NCBI RefSeq assembly: GCF_001717465.1
Contig: NZ_CP017074.1
Span: forward strand, 169,846-233,845
Length of the DNA: 64,000 nucleotides
Direction: 5' to 3'
Source: Luteimonas sp. JM171
GTDB lineage: Bacteria; Pseudomonadota; Gammaproteobacteria; Xanthomonadales; Xanthomonadaceae
Below are positions 20,629-31,671 of this stretch, one piece after another (position 1 is the first letter of the stretch; each line of letters begins with the position of its first letter). A program made the position numbers and the translations under genes. The notes beneath the pieces were generated by a model that saw only the letters and a program-made list of their open reading frames with translations, had not been told where the DNA came from and did no database searches.

Positions 20629-21588
20629 TCAGTCGACGTAGAGCGAGCTCACCGACTCGCCGAAGGCGACGCGGCGGATGGTCTCGCCCAGCAGCTCGGC
20701 GACGCTGAGCTGGCGGATGCGGTCGCAGGCCGCGGCGGCCTCCGACAGCGGGATGGTGTCAGTCACCACCAGTTCGTCGAGCTGGGAACCGGTGATGTTC
20801 TCGATCGCCGCGCCCGAGAGCACCGGGTGCGTGCAGTAGGCCACCACCTTGGCGGCACCGTTCTCCTTGAGCGCGGCGGCCGCCGCGCACAGGGTGCCGG
20901 CGGTATCGACGATGTCGTCCACCAGCACGCAGGTCTTGCCGCGCACGTCGCCGATGATGTTCATCACCGTGGCCACGTTGGCGCGCGGGCGGCGCTTGTC
21001 GATGATCGCCAGCTCGGCGTCGTCCAGCCGCTTGGCGATGGCCCTGGCGCGGACCACGCCACCCACGTCCGGCGACACCACCACCATGTTGTCGGTGCCG
21101 TGGGCGCGCCAGATGTCCGCCAGCAGGAGCGGCGAGGCGTAGACGTTGTCCACGGGGATGTCGAAGAAGCCCTGGATCTGGTCGGCGTGCAGGTCGATCG
21201 TGAGCACACGGTGGGTGCCGACGGCACCGATCATCTTGGCCGCGACCTTGGCGGTGATCGGCACCCGCGACGAGCGCAGGCGGCGGTCCTGGCGGGCGTA
21301 GCCGAAGTACGGGATCACGGCGGTCACGCTGGCGGCGGAGGCGCGGGTCAGCGCGTCCACCAGCACCACCAGCTCCACCAGGTGCTCGGCGGCGGGCGCG
21401 CAGGTGGACTGCAGCACGAACACTTCCTGGCGGCGCACGTTCTCCTCGATCTCGACCTGGACCTCGCCGTCGGAGAACCTGGACACCAACGCCTTGCCCT
21501 GGCGCGTCCCCAACTGGCGGCAGACGGCCTGGGTCAGCGGCCGGTTGGCGTTGCCGGAGAAGATCAGGATGTTGCGATCTTCCTTCAT
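20629..21588 (-). CDS. prs: Ribose-phosphate pyrophosphokinase
   Basis: Makes PRPP from ribose 5-phosphate and ATP for nucleotide, His and Trp synthesis. It has 319 residues from the ATG at 21588. The frame is open further upstream but only through the tRNA-Gln gene. The catalytic histidine segment [14 protein letters not shown] and the PRPP loop [12 protein letters not shown] are clear. It lies 43 bases after tRNA-Gln and may share its transcript. Confidence 0.98.
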   Translation of the reverse strand: MKEDRNILIFSGNANRPLTQAVCRQLGTRQGKALVSRFSDGEVQVEIEENVRRQEVFVLQSTCAPAAEHLVELVVLVDALTRASAASVTAVIPYFGYARQDRRLRSSRVPITAKVAAKMIGAVGTHRVLTIDLHADQIQGFFDIPVDNVYASPLLLADIWRAHGTDNMVVVSPDVGGVVRARAIAKRLDDAELAIIDKRRPRANVATVMNIIGDVRGKTCVLVDDIVDTAGTLCAAAAALKENGAAKVVAYCTHPVLSGAAIENITGSQLDELVVTDTIPLSEAAAACDRIRQLSVAELLGETIRRVAFGESVSSLYVD

Positions 21589-21631
21589 GTGGGATGTGCG
21601 CATTGCAATGACCGTACGTTGAGTGCCGGAG

Positions 21632-21708
21632 TGGCAGGGGCGGCAGGATTCGAACCTGCGAATGCCGGGATCAAAACCCGGTGCCTTGGACCTCTTGGCG
21701 ACGCCCCT
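21632..21708 (-). tRNA. tRNA-Gln (TTG)
   Basis: A 77-base cloverleaf with CCA encoded. The acceptor arms AGGGGCG/CGCCCCT pair, the discriminator is G, and the anticodon is TTG in the loop between CCGGG and CCCGG. Its 5' half overlaps the 3' end of ispE on the same strand: the ispE stop TGA is made of the last two anticodon bases plus base 37. Confidence 0.97.
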
Positions 21709-22576
21709 GTGTATCCGGGTGTCCGGTTGCATCCAGCAGCGGCGAGCGCGCCGCACCGGCCGCGACCCACGCCACGAGGCCGGGCGGCAGCGCGGCGCGG
21801 GCGGCTTCGGCGTCTTCGCGACCCGCGAATTCGACGAAGCAGCCGCTGCCGGTCCCGGTCAACCGCGGCGTGCCGAAGCGCGCCAGCGCGGCGAAAGCGG
21901 CCTCCACGGCCGGTTCACGGCGGCGCAGCACCGGCTCGAACGCGTTGCCGAGCGGAGCTCCCGAAACAAAGTCGGCTATTGTCGCGGGCGGGGCATCGCG
22001 CGTCAATTCAGGGGCCTGGAACAGTTCCGCGGTGGCCACCGGCACGCCGGGGTCGGCCAGCAGGTACCAGGCCCGGGGCAGCTCCAGCGCGGTCAGCCGC
22101 TCCCCCACCCCTTCGGCCCAGGCGTTGTGGCCGCGGACGAAGACCGGCACGTCCGCGCCCAGGCGCAGGCCCAGGTCCGCCAGTTCTTCCACGCCCAGCC
22201 CCGTGCCCCAGAGCCGGTTGAGGGCCCCCAGCACGGTCGCGGCATCCGAGGAGCCACCGCCGAAGCCACCGCCGATCGGGATGCGCTTTTCCAGGCCGAT
22301 ATCGGCGCCGAGCGGGCTCCCCGTTTCTTCCTGCAGCAGGCGGGCGGCGCGCACCAGGAGATCCGAGGATTCCGGTACGCCCGGCAACCCCTGGCCGTGC
22401 CGGGCGATGCCACCGTCCGCACGCGGCCGGAGATGCACCGTGTCCCCCCAATCCAGGATCCGGAACACGGTCTGCAGCTGGTGATAGCCGTCCGCGCGCC
22501 GGCCGGTGATGCGCAGGAAGAGGTTCAGCTTGGCCGGCGCCGGCCAGGCGCTCCAGCCCGCCCCGGGCTCCGGCAT
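21671..22576 (-). CDS. ispE: 4-diphosphocytidyl-2-C-methyl-D-erythritol kinase
   Basis: GHMP-family kinase of the MEP isoprenoid pathway. The substrate-binding motif [10 protein letters not shown] lies at residues 13-22 and the ATP loop [14 protein letters not shown] is intact. From the ATG at 22576 it has 301 residues, 10-20 more than usual. The extra C-terminal residues are encoded by the first half of the tRNA-Gln gene, where the stop codon lies. It starts 4 bases after the lolB stop. Confidence 0.95.
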   Translation of the reverse strand: MPEPGAGWSAWPAPAKLNLFLRITGRRADGYHQLQTVFRILDWGDTVHLRPRADGGIARHGQGLPGVPESSDLLVRAARLLQEETGSPLGADIGLEKRIPIGGGFGGGSSDAATVLGALNRLWGTGLGVEELADLGLRLGADVPVFVRGHNAWAEGVGERLTALELPRAWYLLADPGVPVATAELFQAPELTRDAPPATIADFVSGAPLGNAFEPVLRRREPAVEAAFAALARFGTPRLTGTGSGCFVEFAGREDAEAARAALPPGLVAWVAAGAARSPLLDATGHPDTQGRRQEVQGTGF

Positions 22577-22580
22577 CGCC

Positions 22581-23261
22581 TCAACTCCCGCCGGGCGCGG
22601 CCGCGCCGAGCGCCCAGTCGTCCACCACGAGGCGCACATGCGCGTCACCGCGCGCAGCGTCGATCCGGCGCGGCAGTGGCGGCGCGTCGCCGGGCCCGGG
22701 CTCGCCAGCCCGCTCCTGCCAGCTGACGTAATCGATGGTCCAGCCGGCCTGGCGGAGCCTGGCCAGGCGCCCGCTGGCCGAGAACTCCAGGTGCGCCGGG
22801 CCGTGGGCCGCCTCGTCTGCCCGGGTGCCCGCCGCCCAGGCCGCCAGAGCCCCAACCGGGACCTGCATGCCCGTGGCCTCCAGCAACAGCCAGTCCGGGT
22901 CCGGGCCCACCCTTGGGCCGCCCTCCAGCCCGTCAATGCGCGCTCCGCCGGCCCCGGCGGTCAGGCTCCAGCCCTGCCGCGTCACGGGCGCGCGCAGCAC
23001 CACGCGGTAATCCTCGCCCGCCTGCCACCACTCCAGCCGTCCGCTGCCGCCGTCCTCCCCGTTGCTGAGCGCAACGCGCCCGCTGAACGAGAGCGCGCCC
23101 GCGCCCTCGACCAGCGCCTCGCGCGCCCGGAGCGCTTCCATGGCGGCGGCGTACGCGGGGCCCGACAGCTCGACGGTCTCCGGCGCGCGCATCGGCTGGG
23201 AAACGCAGCCCGCCAATGCCAACACGGCGAGCAGCGCCGCCAGCCGCGCCGCCAGCCTCAC
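22581..23261 (-). CDS. lolB: Outer-membrane lipoprotein receptor LolB
   Basis: Accepts lipoproteins from LolA at the outer membrane. The chosen start is GTG at 23261, overlapping the stop of the TPR gene as GTGA. It gives 226 residues beginning [19 protein letters not shown] with the lipobox cysteine at 19. The body shows LolB features such as LSFSGRVAL and [14 protein letters not shown]. The order TPR-lolB-ispE is conserved in xanthomonads and pseudomonads. Confidence 0.92.
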   Translation of the reverse strand: MRLAARLAALLAVLALAGCVSQPMRAPETVELSGPAYAAAMEALRAREALVEGAGALSFSGRVALSNGEDGGSGRLEWWQAGEDYRVVLRAPVTRQGWSLTAGAGGARIDGLEGGPRVGPDPDWLLLEATGMQVPVGALAAWAAGTRADEAAHGPAHLEFSASGRLARLRQAGWTIDYVSWQERAGEPGPGDAPPLPRRIDAARGDAHVRLVVDDWALGAAAPGGS

Positions 23262-24934
23262 AGTTCCACCCCCGTCATTTCCAGCGAGCGCCGCAGGGAA
23301 CGGTTCTCGGGATCCAGCTCGTGGGCGCGCTGGAAGAATTCCCGCGCCTCCTCCTTCTCCCCCAGCACCCAAAGCACTTCCGCCACATGCGCGGCAACCT
23401 CCGCGTCCTTGAGCAGCGACCAGGCCCGGCGCAGTTCCACCAGCGCCTCGTCCAGGCGACCCAGGCGGTAGAGCACCCAGCCGTAGCTGTCGATGATGTG
23501 GGCGTTGTCCGGCTCGGCCAGGCGCGCGCGGTCAATCAGCTCCAGCGCTTCCTCGTAGCGCCCGGTGCGATCGGCCAGGGTGTAGCCCAGGGCGTTGAGC
23601 GCATGCACGTTCTCCGGCTCTGCCACCAGCAGACGGCGCAGGTCGGCCTCGGCGCGCTCGATGTCGTCGCGCCGCTCCCACATCAGGGCCCGGGCGTAGA
23701 GGAGCGCGCCTTCGTCGGGCCAGGCCGCGAGGCCGCGGGCATAGGCGTCGAGCTCGCCGTCGGCGTCCCCGGCCTCGCGCCGCAGTTCGGCTTCCATGAG
23801 GTAGGCATCGCGGCGCAGTTCCTCCTCTACGCCGGCGTCCGTCTGCAGCGCCCGCAGTTCGGCGAACGCCTCTTCCCGGTGGCCCAGGTCGAACAGCACC
23901 TTGGGGATGCGCAGCCGCGCGATCGCGCGCTGCTGGCCGCCGGGCACGCTGCGATACCACTCCAGCGCGTCGGCCGGACGCTCCATGTACTCGGCAAGTT
24001 GGCCCAGCAGCAGCCGCCAGGCCGGGTTGGGGGCATCGGCGCGCTGCTCGAGTTCCCAGTACAGCACTTCCAGCGCCGGCGTGTCCTCCGTGCGCACCAG
24101 CAGCGAGGCGCGCATCGCATAGGAACGTTCGTCCTGCGGGCCCATGGCCATGACCCGGGCAGCGTGGGCCAGATCGCCAAGCTGTTCATACTCCGCGGCG
24201 ATGGCCATGCGCAGCTCGGGGGACACCAGAGCCTGCTCCTCGACCCGCTCCAGGGCCTGCCGGGCCAGCGCGTCCTCACCGCGCTCGCGGGCCTGGGCAG
24301 CCCGCAGCAGGGCCACCCGCGGCTCATCCGGGAAGCGTTCCACCACCTCGTCCACGATCCTGGCCGTCAGCGCCTCGTCTCCAAAACGCTGCGCCAGCCC
24401 GCCGAAGCCGAGCCACGCCCGGAAATCATCGGGAATGGCGCCGGACTCCACCAGCCGCCCCAGGATGCGGGCCGAGGCCTCCTGGTCGCGGGTCCCGCCG
24501 TGCAGGGCCGCGATGGCGTGGCCCCAGGCTCGCGGATCGGGATCGCGCAGGAGCGCCTCGAGCTCGCGGCGCGCGCGCCGGTCGCGGCCCGTGCGCAGCA
24601 GCCAGGTGGCCTGTGCCGAGCGCATGGCCAGCGAGGGCGGGGCCAGCGCCCGCCACTGGTCCAGGGCCTGGCCCAGCAGCGCGTCGTCGGTACCGACCAG
24701 GGCCACCTGCACGGCCCGCTCGGCCAGCGCGGCGTCCCCACCCACGGCGTCCGAGGCCCGCAGGTACCAGCGCACCGCCTCGTTGAGCTTGCCCGCGCGC
24801 AGGGAAAACTCGGCCGCCATGGTGGCGCCGACCGCGTCCCCGCTGGTGTGGCCCTGGAGCGGATCGTCCGCGCCGGCGGCGAGCGGGAACGCCAGTGCCG
24901 CGGCGAGTGCCAGGGCCCTCAGCGCGCCGCCCAT
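23258..24934 (-). CDS. Periplasmic tetratricopeptide-repeat protein
   Basis: About 558 residues, with an N-terminal signal peptide (MGGALRALALAAALAFPLAAG) and TPR-like helical repeats to the end. The last repeats, with YGWVLYRLGRLDEALVELR, are the clearest. An upstream ATG at 24985 is also possible but places 17 charged and Pro-rich residues before the signal. Homologues sit before lolB in many gammaproteobacteria; the precise role is unknown, and envelope protein scaffolding is an inference. It is divergent from hemA. Confidence 0.9.
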   Translation of the reverse strand: MGGALRALALAAALAFPLAAGADDPLQGHTSGDAVGATMAAEFSLRAGKLNEAVRWYLRASDAVGGDAALAERAVQVALVGTDDALLGQALDQWRALAPPSLAMRSAQATWLLRTGRDRRARRELEALLRDPDPRAWGHAIAALHGGTRDQEASARILGRLVESGAIPDDFRAWLGFGGLAQRFGDEALTARIVDEVVERFPDEPRVALLRAAQARERGEDALARQALERVEEQALVSPELRMAIAAEYEQLGDLAHAARVMAMGPQDERSYAMRASLLVRTEDTPALEVLYWELEQRADAPNPAWRLLLGQLAEYMERPADALEWYRSVPGGQQRAIARLRIPKVLFDLGHREEAFAELRALQTDAGVEEELRRDAYLMEAELRREAGDADGELDAYARGLAAWPDEGALLYARALMWERRDDIERAEADLRRLLVAEPENVHALNALGYTLADRTGRYEEALELIDRARLAEPDNAHIIDSYGWVLYRLGRLDEALVELRRAWSLLKDAEVAAHVAEVLWVLGEKEEAREFFQRAHELDPENRSLRRSLEMTGVEL

Positions 24935-25063
24935 CGCCCCCCGGCCCGGGGCCGGAAAGCGGTGTTTTACAGGAGGAACGGGCATTGAGGGCGGCCGGGC
25001 CGTAAAATGGTGGGATCGGAAGCAAGCTTATCGCAAGCCACTGAACAGACCACGCCCCACGCC

Positions 25064-26356
25064 ATGAGCCTGATCGCCCTTGGCATCAACCATCGCAGCG
25101 CGCCCGTCGCCCTGCGCGAGCGCGTTGCGTTCGCGGGCGATGCGCTGCCGCGTGCGCTGTCGGAACTGCGCGGCCTGCCCGGGGTGAGCGAGGCCGCGCT
25201 GCTGTCCACCTGCAACCGCACCGAGCTGTATGCGGTGACCTCGGATGAGGGCGAGGCCGTTGTCCGCTGGCTGGCGACGCGCCCCGAGGGAGGCGCGGAC
25301 CTGCACGACTACCTGTACCGGCACCGCGACGCGGAAGCCGTGCGGCACCTGTTCCGGGTCGCCGCGGGCCTCGACTCGCTGGTGCTGGGGGAGCCGCAGA
25401 TCCTGGGCCAGGTGAAGGAAGCCTGGGCGACCGCGCGCAGCGCCGGCGCCCTGGGCACCCGCCTCGACCGCCTGTTCCAACATGCGTTCGTCACCGCCAA
25501 GCGCGCCCGCACCGAAACCCGCATCGGCAGCAGCCCGGTCTCGGTGGCCTCGATGTCGGTCCGCCTGGCGCAGGAATCCTTCGCCCGGCTGGAAGACTCG
25601 ACCGTCCTGCTGGTGGGCGCAGGCGAAACCATCGAGCTGGCCGCCCGGCACCTGGTCCAGGCCCGGGCCAGGCGCCTGCTGGTGGCCAACCGCACGCTGG
25701 CCCACGCCCAGGACCTCGCCTCCCGGCATGGCGGCGTGGCCCTGCCGCTGGCGGAACTCGAGCGCCACCTGGCCCAGGCCGACGTGGTGTTCGCGGCCAC
25801 GGCCAGCGCCGAGCCGGTCATCACCCGGGCGCAGGTGGAGGCCGCGCTCCAGGCCCGCCGCCACCGGCCGATGCTGCTGGTGGATCTGGCCGTGCCGCGG
25901 GACATCGCCCCCGACGTGGCCAGCCTCAAGGACGCCTACCTGTACACCGTGGACGACCTGGAGCGCTCGGTCCAGGAAAACCGGCGCAACCGCCGCGAGG
26001 CCGCCGAGGCCGCGGAGGCCATCGTTGACCTGCAGGTCGAGCGCTACGTCGAGATGCTGGCCGCCGGGCCGCTCAACGAGCCGCTGCGCAAGCTGCGCGC
26101 GCACGGCGAGCACGCCCGTGCGGACGCGCTGGAAAAGGCGCGCCGCCAGCTGGCCGCCGGCCACGATCCGGAAGCGGTGATCGAACGCCTGGCCCACGCG
26201 CTGACCAACCGCCTGCTGCACGCCCCCACCGCGGCCGTCCGCGAAGCCGCACGCAGCGGCAACATGGAACTGGCCGCCGCCATCGAGCGCATCCTCCATC
26301 CAGACCACGTGCGCGCGCTGCGCGACCTGCGCGATGCTCCCGACGCTCCGCCATAA
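25064..26356 (+). CDS. hemA: Glutamyl-tRNA reductase
   Basis: First enzyme of C5 tetrapyrrole synthesis: reduces Glu-tRNA(Glu) to glutamate semialdehyde with NADPH. It has 430 residues from the ATG at 25064; the frame is open 57 bases further up, but [14 protein letters not shown] is the family start. The catalytic Cys50 lies in STCNRTELY. The NADPH-binding segment [11 protein letters not shown] and the C-terminal dimerisation helices follow. It overlaps prfA by 23 bases. Confidence 0.98.
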   Translation: MSLIALGINHRSAPVALRERVAFAGDALPRALSELRGLPGVSEAALLSTCNRTELYAVTSDEGEAVVRWLATRPEGGADLHDYLYRHRDAEAVRHLFRVAAGLDSLVLGEPQILGQVKEAWATARSAGALGTRLDRLFQHAFVTAKRARTETRIGSSPVSVASMSVRLAQESFARLEDSTVLLVGAGETIELAARHLVQARARRLLVANRTLAHAQDLASRHGGVALPLAELERHLAQADVVFAATASAEPVITRAQVEAALQARRHRPMLLVDLAVPRDIAPDVASLKDAYLYTVDDLERSVQENRRNRREAAEAAEAIVDLQVERYVEMLAAGPLNEPLRKLRAHGEHARADALEKARRQLAAGHDPEAVIERLAHALTNRLLHAPTAAVREAARSGNMELAAAIERILHPDHVRALRDLRDAPDAPP

Positions 26357-27422
26357 GCTCGAAGCGCTGGCCGAGCGCCGCGACGAACTCGAACGCCTGC
26401 TCGCCGATCCGCAGGTGGCCGGCGACCAGCAGCGCTTCCGCGCCTATTCCCGCGAGTTCTCCCGGCTCGAGCCGCTTGCCACCGCCCTGGCCGAGGAGGC
26501 GCGCACGCGCGCGGACCTGACGTCGGCCGAGGCGATGCGCGGCGACCCGGAGCTGGGCGCGCTCGCCGAGGAGGAGATCGCCGCCGCCACGGCCCGCCTG
26601 CAGGAGCTTGAAGGCACGCTGCTGGGCCTGCTGGTGCCGCGCGATGCCCGCGACGACGGCGGCCTGTATCTGGAGATCCGGGCGGGCACCGGCGGCGACG
26701 AGGCCGCGATCTTCGCCGGCGACCTGCTGCGCATGTACACGCGCTACGCGGAGCGCCAGGGCTGGCGGGTGGAGGTGGAATCGGCCAATCCCGGCGAGCA
26801 CGGCGGGTTCAAGGAAGTCATCGCCCGGGTCGAGGGCGAAGGCGCCTATGCCCGGCTCAAGTTCGAATCTGGCACCCACCGCGTTCAGCGCGTGCCGGAA
26901 ACCGAATCGCAGGGCCGCATCCACACCTCCGCCGCCACCGTGGCCATCATCCCGGTCGAGGACGAAGGCGAACCGGTGGAACTGAACCCGGCCGACCTGC
27001 GCGTCGACACCTTCCGCTCCTCCGGCGCCGGCGGCCAGCACGTCAACAAGACCGATTCGGCGATCCGCATCACCCACCTGCCAAGCGGCATCGTGGTGGA
27101 ATCGCAGACCGAACGCTCCCAGCACGCCAACCGCGACAAGGCCATGAAGCGGCTCAAGGCGATGCTCGCCGAGGCCGAGGCCGCGCGCCGCGCCGCCGCC
27201 ACCGCGCGGACCCGCAAGCTGCAGGTGGGCAGCGGCGACCGCAGCCAGCGCATCCGCACCTACAACTACCCGCAGGGCCGCATCACCGATCACCGGGTGG
27301 AAGGCCTGACCCTGTATGACCTGCCGGGCGTGCTCGAAGGCGATCTGGATCCGCTGGTCGACCGCCTGGCCAGCGAGCACCAGGCCGAAGAGCTGGCGAG
27401 CCTGGCCGACGCGAACCAATGA
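26334..27422 (+). CDS. prfA: Peptide chain release factor 1
   Basis: Recognises UAA and UAG; 362 residues. The peptidyl-hydrolysis motif GGQ lies in [17 protein letters not shown] and the anticodon-mimic region in [20 protein letters not shown]. It overlaps the end of hemA and its stop overlaps the next start as ATGA. In E. coli prmC, the methylase for this GGQ, follows directly; here prmC is 27 kb away and a glycosyltransferase takes the slot. Confidence 0.98.
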   Translation: MLPTLRHKLEALAERRDELERLLADPQVAGDQQRFRAYSREFSRLEPLATALAEEARTRADLTSAEAMRGDPELGALAEEEIAAATARLQELEGTLLGLLVPRDARDDGGLYLEIRAGTGGDEAAIFAGDLLRMYTRYAERQGWRVEVESANPGEHGGFKEVIARVEGEGAYARLKFESGTHRVQRVPETESQGRIHTSAATVAIIPVEDEGEPVELNPADLRVDTFRSSGAGGQHVNKTDSAIRITHLPSGIVVESQTERSQHANRDKAMKRLKAMLAEAEAARRAAATARTRKLQVGSGDRSQRIRTYNYPQGRITDHRVEGLTLYDLPGVLEGDLDPLVDRLASEHQAEELASLADANQ

Positions 27423-29134
27423 GCCCCCCCCCGGACCCGCGATCGCAGGCCCGGCTGGCGGTGCAGCGGGAGCCGTCGAGCGCCATGGCGTGGACCGCGC
27501 TGGCCGACACGGAGTTCGACGCTGGAGACGCCGCTGCCGGGCTCCGAGCCGCCCGGCGCGCGTTGCAGCTCGCGCCGGGCCACCCTGAGCCGCTGGCGCG
27601 GCTGGGCCGTGGCCAGTGGATGCAGGGCAAGCTTGCCGAGGCAGCCGCGAGCCTGGGCGAAGCCGCGCGCCGCGCGCCCCGGCACCCGGGCATCGCGGTG
27701 TGGCTGGCGCACGTGCTTGAAGACACCGGCGATGCCGAGGCCGCAAGCGACTGCTACGCCCGCGCGCACGCCCTGTTGCCCGGCCATCCCCAGATTGCCG
27801 CATACCTGCTTGCCTGGCGCCGACGCCTGTGTGACTGGCGGGGCCTGGATGCGCTTGGCCACCAGGTCCGGAGCGCGGTGCGGGCCGGCCAGGCCGCGGT
27901 CGAGCCATTCGCTTTCCTGAGCGAGGATTCCACGGCCGCCGAGCAGCTCGCCTGCGCGCGCCTGCGCGCCAGCGCGGTGGCGGCGCGGGTCCGGCCGCTG
28001 CCGCCCCCTGGGCCACGAACCGGCGGCCCCCTTCGGCTTGGATTCATGTCCAACGGCTTCGGCGCCCATCCGACCGGACTGCTGACGGTGGCGTTCTTCG
28101 AAGCGCTCGCGGCGCACGCCGACATGGAGATCCACCTGTTCGCACTCAATCGCCCCGATGGCAGTGCGGTTGGGCGGCGCCTGCAGCACGCCGTGGCCCG
28201 CTGGCACGATGTGGGCGCGCTCCCCAGCAGCGAGATTGCCGGGCGGATCCGCTCGGCCGCAGTGGACGTGCTGTTCGACCTGCGGGGCTGGGGCGGCGGC
28301 GGCCGGCCGGAGGTGCTCGCCATGCGGCCGGCGCCGCTGCAGGTCAACTGGCTCGCGTACCCGGGGACCTCGGGTGCGCCGTGGATTGACTGCATCCTCG
28401 CCGACGACGTCGTGCTTCCGCAGGCGCTGGAGCCGCATTTCTCGGAGGCGGTCGTGCGGCTGCCCCGGTGTTTCCAGCCCTCCGATACCCGGCGCGCCAT
28501 CCCGCCGGCGCCTGCCCGCAAGGACTGCGGCCTGCCGGCCCACGGCGTGGTGTTCTGTTGCTTCAACAACAGCTACAAGCTCAATCCGGCCTCTTTCTCC
28601 CGCCACATGGCGGTGCTTCGGCAGGTGCCCGGCAGCGTGCTGTGGCTGCTCTCCGGACCCGGCGACGCCAACCGCCGGCTGCGCACGGCGGCGGCCGAAG
28701 CCGGCGTGGACCCGGACCGGCTCGTGTTCATGCCCAAGCAGCCCCAGGCGGAGTACCTGGCCCGGCTGCAGCTGGCGGATCTGTTCCTGGACTGCAACCC
28801 ATACAACGCGCACACCACCGCCTCCGACGCCCTCTGGGCCGGCTGCCCGGTGCTGACCCGGCCGGGCCAGACCTTCGCCGGCCGGGTCGCGGCCAGCTTG
28901 AACCACCATCTGGGCCTCGATGACATGAACGTGGCGACCGACGAACTGTTCATCGAACGCGCCGTGGCGCTGGGCAACGACCCCGCGGCCCTCGCCGCGC
29001 TGCGCCGGCGGGTGGGCCGCCAGCGTGATGAAAGCGGGCTGTTCGACATGGAGGGATTCGCCGCGGACTTCCGGGACGTCGTGCTGCGGCTGCAGCGGGA
29101 ATCGGCAGCCGGACGGGGCTCCGCATCGGGCTGA
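27419..29134 (+). CDS. TPR/GT41 O-linked N-acetylglucosamine transferase-like protein
   Basis: 571 residues. TPR-like repeats at about 20-130 precede a GT41 catalytic region at 205-560. Visible signatures are [10 protein letters not shown] (213-222), [14 protein letters not shown] (303-316), [12 protein letters not shown] with Lys387 (379-390), and [20 protein letters not shown] (461-480). Together they are diagnostic of the bacterial OGT/SPINDLY family, cytosolic and UDP-sugar dependent. The acceptor protein is unknown. It is translationally coupled to prfA (ATGA). Confidence 0.9.
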   Translation: MSPPPDPRSQARLAVQREPSSAMAWTALADTEFDAGDAAAGLRAARRALQLAPGHPEPLARLGRGQWMQGKLAEAAASLGEAARRAPRHPGIAVWLAHVLEDTGDAEAASDCYARAHALLPGHPQIAAYLLAWRRRLCDWRGLDALGHQVRSAVRAGQAAVEPFAFLSEDSTAAEQLACARLRASAVAARVRPLPPPGPRTGGPLRLGFMSNGFGAHPTGLLTVAFFEALAAHADMEIHLFALNRPDGSAVGRRLQHAVARWHDVGALPSSEIAGRIRSAAVDVLFDLRGWGGGGRPEVLAMRPAPLQVNWLAYPGTSGAPWIDCILADDVVLPQALEPHFSEAVVRLPRCFQPSDTRRAIPPAPARKDCGLPAHGVVFCCFNNSYKLNPASFSRHMAVLRQVPGSVLWLLSGPGDANRRLRTAAAEAGVDPDRLVFMPKQPQAEYLARLQLADLFLDCNPYNAHTTASDALWAGCPVLTRPGQTFAGRVAASLNHHLGLDDMNVATDELFIERAVALGNDPAALAALRRRVGRQRDESGLFDMEGFAADFRDVVLRLQRESAAGRGSASG

Positions 29135-29188
29135 CGGACGGCGGCGTCCAAGTTCCCCTCGCGCGTCCCAGCAGCTACGCTGCCGGGC

Positions 29189-29707
29189 ATGAGTACATCC
29201 GATTCCCCCATTCCGCTTTCGATCTGCGTGCTGACGGTGTCCGACAGCCGCACCCCCGACAACGACACCTCCGGCGACTGGCTCGTGCAGGCGCTGCAGG
29301 CCGACGGCCACCGGCTGGCCGGGCGCGCGCTGCTGCCGGACAACCGCTACCTGCTGCGCGCGCAGGTCTCCCAGTGGATCGCCGACGACGGCGTGGACGG
29401 CATCATCGTCACCGGCGGCACCGGCTTCACCGGCCGCGACTCCACCCCCGAGGCCCTGCTGCCGCTGCTGGACAAGGAGATGACCGGTTTCGGCGAGCTG
29501 TTCCGGGCGCTCTCCTTCGAGGAGATCGGCACCTCCTCGCTGCAATCGCGCGCGTTTGCCGGTATCGCCAACGCCACCTTCCTGTTCTGCCTGCCCGGCT
29601 CCACGTCGGCCTGCCGCACCGGCTGGGAAAAGATCATCCGCAGCCAGCTCGATTCGCGCACCGGCCCGTGCAACCTGGCCTCGCTGCGGCCGCGGCTGAG
29701 GGAATGA
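29189..29707 (+). CDS. moaB: Molybdopterin adenylyltransferase-type protein MoaB
   Basis: MogA/MoaB-fold protein of molybdenum cofactor synthesis, 172 residues. The signature [20 protein letters not shown] and the [14 protein letters not shown] segment near the C-terminus are present. No other moa gene is in the window. It starts 54 bases after the GT41 gene. In some bacteria MoaB is inactive and the paralogue Mog does the work, so the biochemical role stays open. Confidence 0.93.
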   Translation: MSTSDSPIPLSICVLTVSDSRTPDNDTSGDWLVQALQADGHRLAGRALLPDNRYLLRAQVSQWIADDGVDGIIVTGGTGFTGRDSTPEALLPLLDKEMTGFGELFRALSFEEIGTSSLQSRAFAGIANATFLFCLPGSTSACRTGWEKIIRSQLDSRTGPCNLASLRPRLRE

Positions 29708-29809
29708 CCGCCCGGCGTTGACCGCGGCTTTCCAACCCGGGTGATACACGAGGGGCCTGCGCCTTCGGCCCGCCGTGGGCGCAGCCACCCATCCTCCCGG
29801 GAGACGATG

Positions 29810-30382
29810 ATGAAAACCTACCGTGTCGGCTACCTGATCGGCAGCCTCGCCAGGGAATCGATCAACCGCAAGCTCGCCAACGCCATGTTCAAGCTGGCAC
29901 CGGAGCAGCTCGAGTTCCACGAGATCAGCTTCAGTGAACTGCCGCTGTATACCTACGATTACGACGACGACTATCCGGAGGCCGGCCGCCGGTTCAAGAA
30001 GGCGATCGAGGATTCGGATGCAATCCTGATCGTGACGCCGGAATACAACCGTTCCATCCCGGGTGCGCTGAAGAACGCCATCGATTGGGCCAGCCGGCCT
30101 TGGGGCACCAATTCGTTCGCGAACATCCCGTCCGGGGTGATCGGGACCTCGCCGGGGGCCATCGGCACCGCCGTTGGGCAGCAGCACCTGCGCAGCGTGC
30201 TGGGTTTCCTCAATTCACCGCAGATGAACTCGCCCGAGGCCTACATCCAGTTCCGCGACGGCATGATCAACGAGGCCGGTGAGATCGCGGACGATTCCAC
30301 CGCAAAATTCCTGCGCAACTATCTCAACGAGTTCCACCAGTTCATCGCCCGGGTGCTGACGGTGCTCCCGCGCGGGGCCTGA
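29810..30382 (+). CDS. NADPH-dependent FMN reductase (flavodoxin fold)
   Basis: 190 residues from the ATG at 29810, with GGGAG 6 bases upstream; an ATG codon directly before it (29807) is an alternative. The flavodoxin-like N-terminus [18 protein letters not shown] and the signature [20 protein letters not shown] define the SsuE/ChrR/ArsH-like family of FMN or quinone reductases. The physiological electron acceptor cannot be told from sequence. It may share oxidative-defence roles with the neighbouring Old Yellow Enzyme. Confidence 0.9.
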   Translation: MKTYRVGYLIGSLARESINRKLANAMFKLAPEQLEFHEISFSELPLYTYDYDDDYPEAGRRFKKAIEDSDAILIVTPEYNRSIPGALKNAIDWASRPWGTNSFANIPSGVIGTSPGAIGTAVGQQHLRSVLGFLNSPQMNSPEAYIQFRDGMINEAGEIADDSTAKFLRNYLNEFHQFIARVLTVLPRGA

Positions 30383-30498
30383 GCCCGCGAAGCGGGGCCG
30401 GCCGGACCCGGCCGGGACCCTGCGTTCCATCCGGCAGGGTCGCAAAGGGCGTGGGAGGCCTTAAATTGGTTGCATTCGATACCGGTTTCCCACGTCCC

Positions 30499-31608
30499 AT
30501 GTCCAAGCTGTTCCAAGATTACGACCTGCGCGGATTGAAGCTGCGCAACCGCATCGTGATGGCGCCGATGACCCGCTCGCGGGTGCCCAGCACCGTGCCC
30601 GATGCCCTCACGGCAGAGTATTACGGCCAGCGCGCGGGCGCCGGGCTGATCATTGGCGAAGGCGCGCAGGTGTCAGAGCAGGCGCGCGGGTACCTGTTCA
30701 CGCCCGGCCTGCATGCGAGCGCGCAGGTGCAGGGCTGGAAGGGTGTCACGGCGGCTGTCCACGAGCGCGGCGGCGCAATCTTCGCCCAGCTCTGGCACGT
30801 GGGGCGGGTCGCGCATTGCTCGGTGCAGCCGTTCGACCGCAAGCCGGTGGCGCCGGTGGCGGTGGCCGCGGCAGGCGTGAATGCCTATGGCTACCGCGAA
30901 GACGGCACGCCCGGCCAGATGCCGGCCAGCAAGCCGCGCGCGTTGGACACCGATGAAATCCCGAAGATCACCGCGGATTTCGTCGCCGCCGCCCGCAACG
31001 CGATCGAAGCCGGCTTCGACGGGGTGGAGATCCACGGCGCCAACGGCTACCTGTTCGAGCAGTTCATCAACGGCGGGCTGAACACCCGCGACGACCGCTA
31101 TGGGGGGCCGTCCATCGACAACCGGCTGCGCCTGCTGCTGGAGACGGTTGACGCGGTGGCCGAGGCCATTGGCAGCCATCGCACCGGCGTGCGGGTGTCC
31201 CCGTTCAACCGCGGCTTCGACATGCCGGCCTTCGAGGGCGAGGCGGAGACCTGGCTGGCCGCGGTGAAGGCGCTGGCGGCGCGCGAACCGGCGTACCTGC
31301 ACATCAGCAACCGCGATTCGATGATGGCCAATGCCGGCAAGGATTTCGTCCAGCGGTTCCGCGCGGCCTGGCCCGGCACCCTCATCGTGGCGGGCCGCTA
31401 CGGCAAGGAGCACGCCGAACGCGACCTGGAGTCCGGCCTTGCCGACCTGGTGGCCTTCGGCCGGCCGTTCATTTCCAATCCGGACCTGGTCGACCGCCTT
31501 CGCAACGGCTGGCCGCTGGCCGAAGCCGACCCCGCCACCTTCTACGGCGGAGGCGCGGCCGGCTACACCGACTACCCCGCCTGGGAAGAGTCGCTGGAAA
31601 CCGCCTGA
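30499..31608 (+). CDS. Old Yellow Enzyme family alkene reductase (NemA-like)
   Basis: FMN enzyme that reduces activated alkenes, nitrate esters and quinones with NAD(P)H; 369 residues from the ATG at 30499. Family marks are NRIVMAPMTRSR, QLWHVGRVAH, EIHGANGYLFEQF and the C-terminal VAFGRPFISNPDLVDRL. The ORF is open 48 bases upstream, but MSKLFQDYDLRG aligns with the usual start. Confidence 0.93.
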   Translation: MSKLFQDYDLRGLKLRNRIVMAPMTRSRVPSTVPDALTAEYYGQRAGAGLIIGEGAQVSEQARGYLFTPGLHASAQVQGWKGVTAAVHERGGAIFAQLWHVGRVAHCSVQPFDRKPVAPVAVAAAGVNAYGYREDGTPGQMPASKPRALDTDEIPKITADFVAAARNAIEAGFDGVEIHGANGYLFEQFINGGLNTRDDRYGGPSIDNRLRLLLETVDAVAEAIGSHRTGVRVSPFNRGFDMPAFEGEAETWLAAVKALAAREPAYLHISNRDSMMANAGKDFVQRFRAAWPGTLIVAGRYGKEHAERDLESGLADLVAFGRPFISNPDLVDRLRNGWPLAEADPATFYGGGAAGYTDYPAWEESLETA

Positions 31609-31671
31609 GCGCGCCCGATCCGCTACGATCCGCTTGAACCCCCGGGCCGCGCTGCGGCGGGAGGCGTTGCA

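Noticed and set aside
20629..21756. An upstream-extended prs start within the tRNA-Gln region
   Set aside because: The extra 56 residues are read from tRNA sequence; the ATG at 21588 gives the normal 319-residue enzyme.
25003..25008. TAAAAT as the -10 element of hemA
   Set aside because: No acceptable -35 hexamer 16-18 bases upstream; a single hexamer is too little to call a promoter.
27290..30187. A 965-codon minus-strand frame across the GT41 and moaB genes
   Set aside because: Antisense of convincing genes; Arg/Gly/Ala/His low complexity and no family match.
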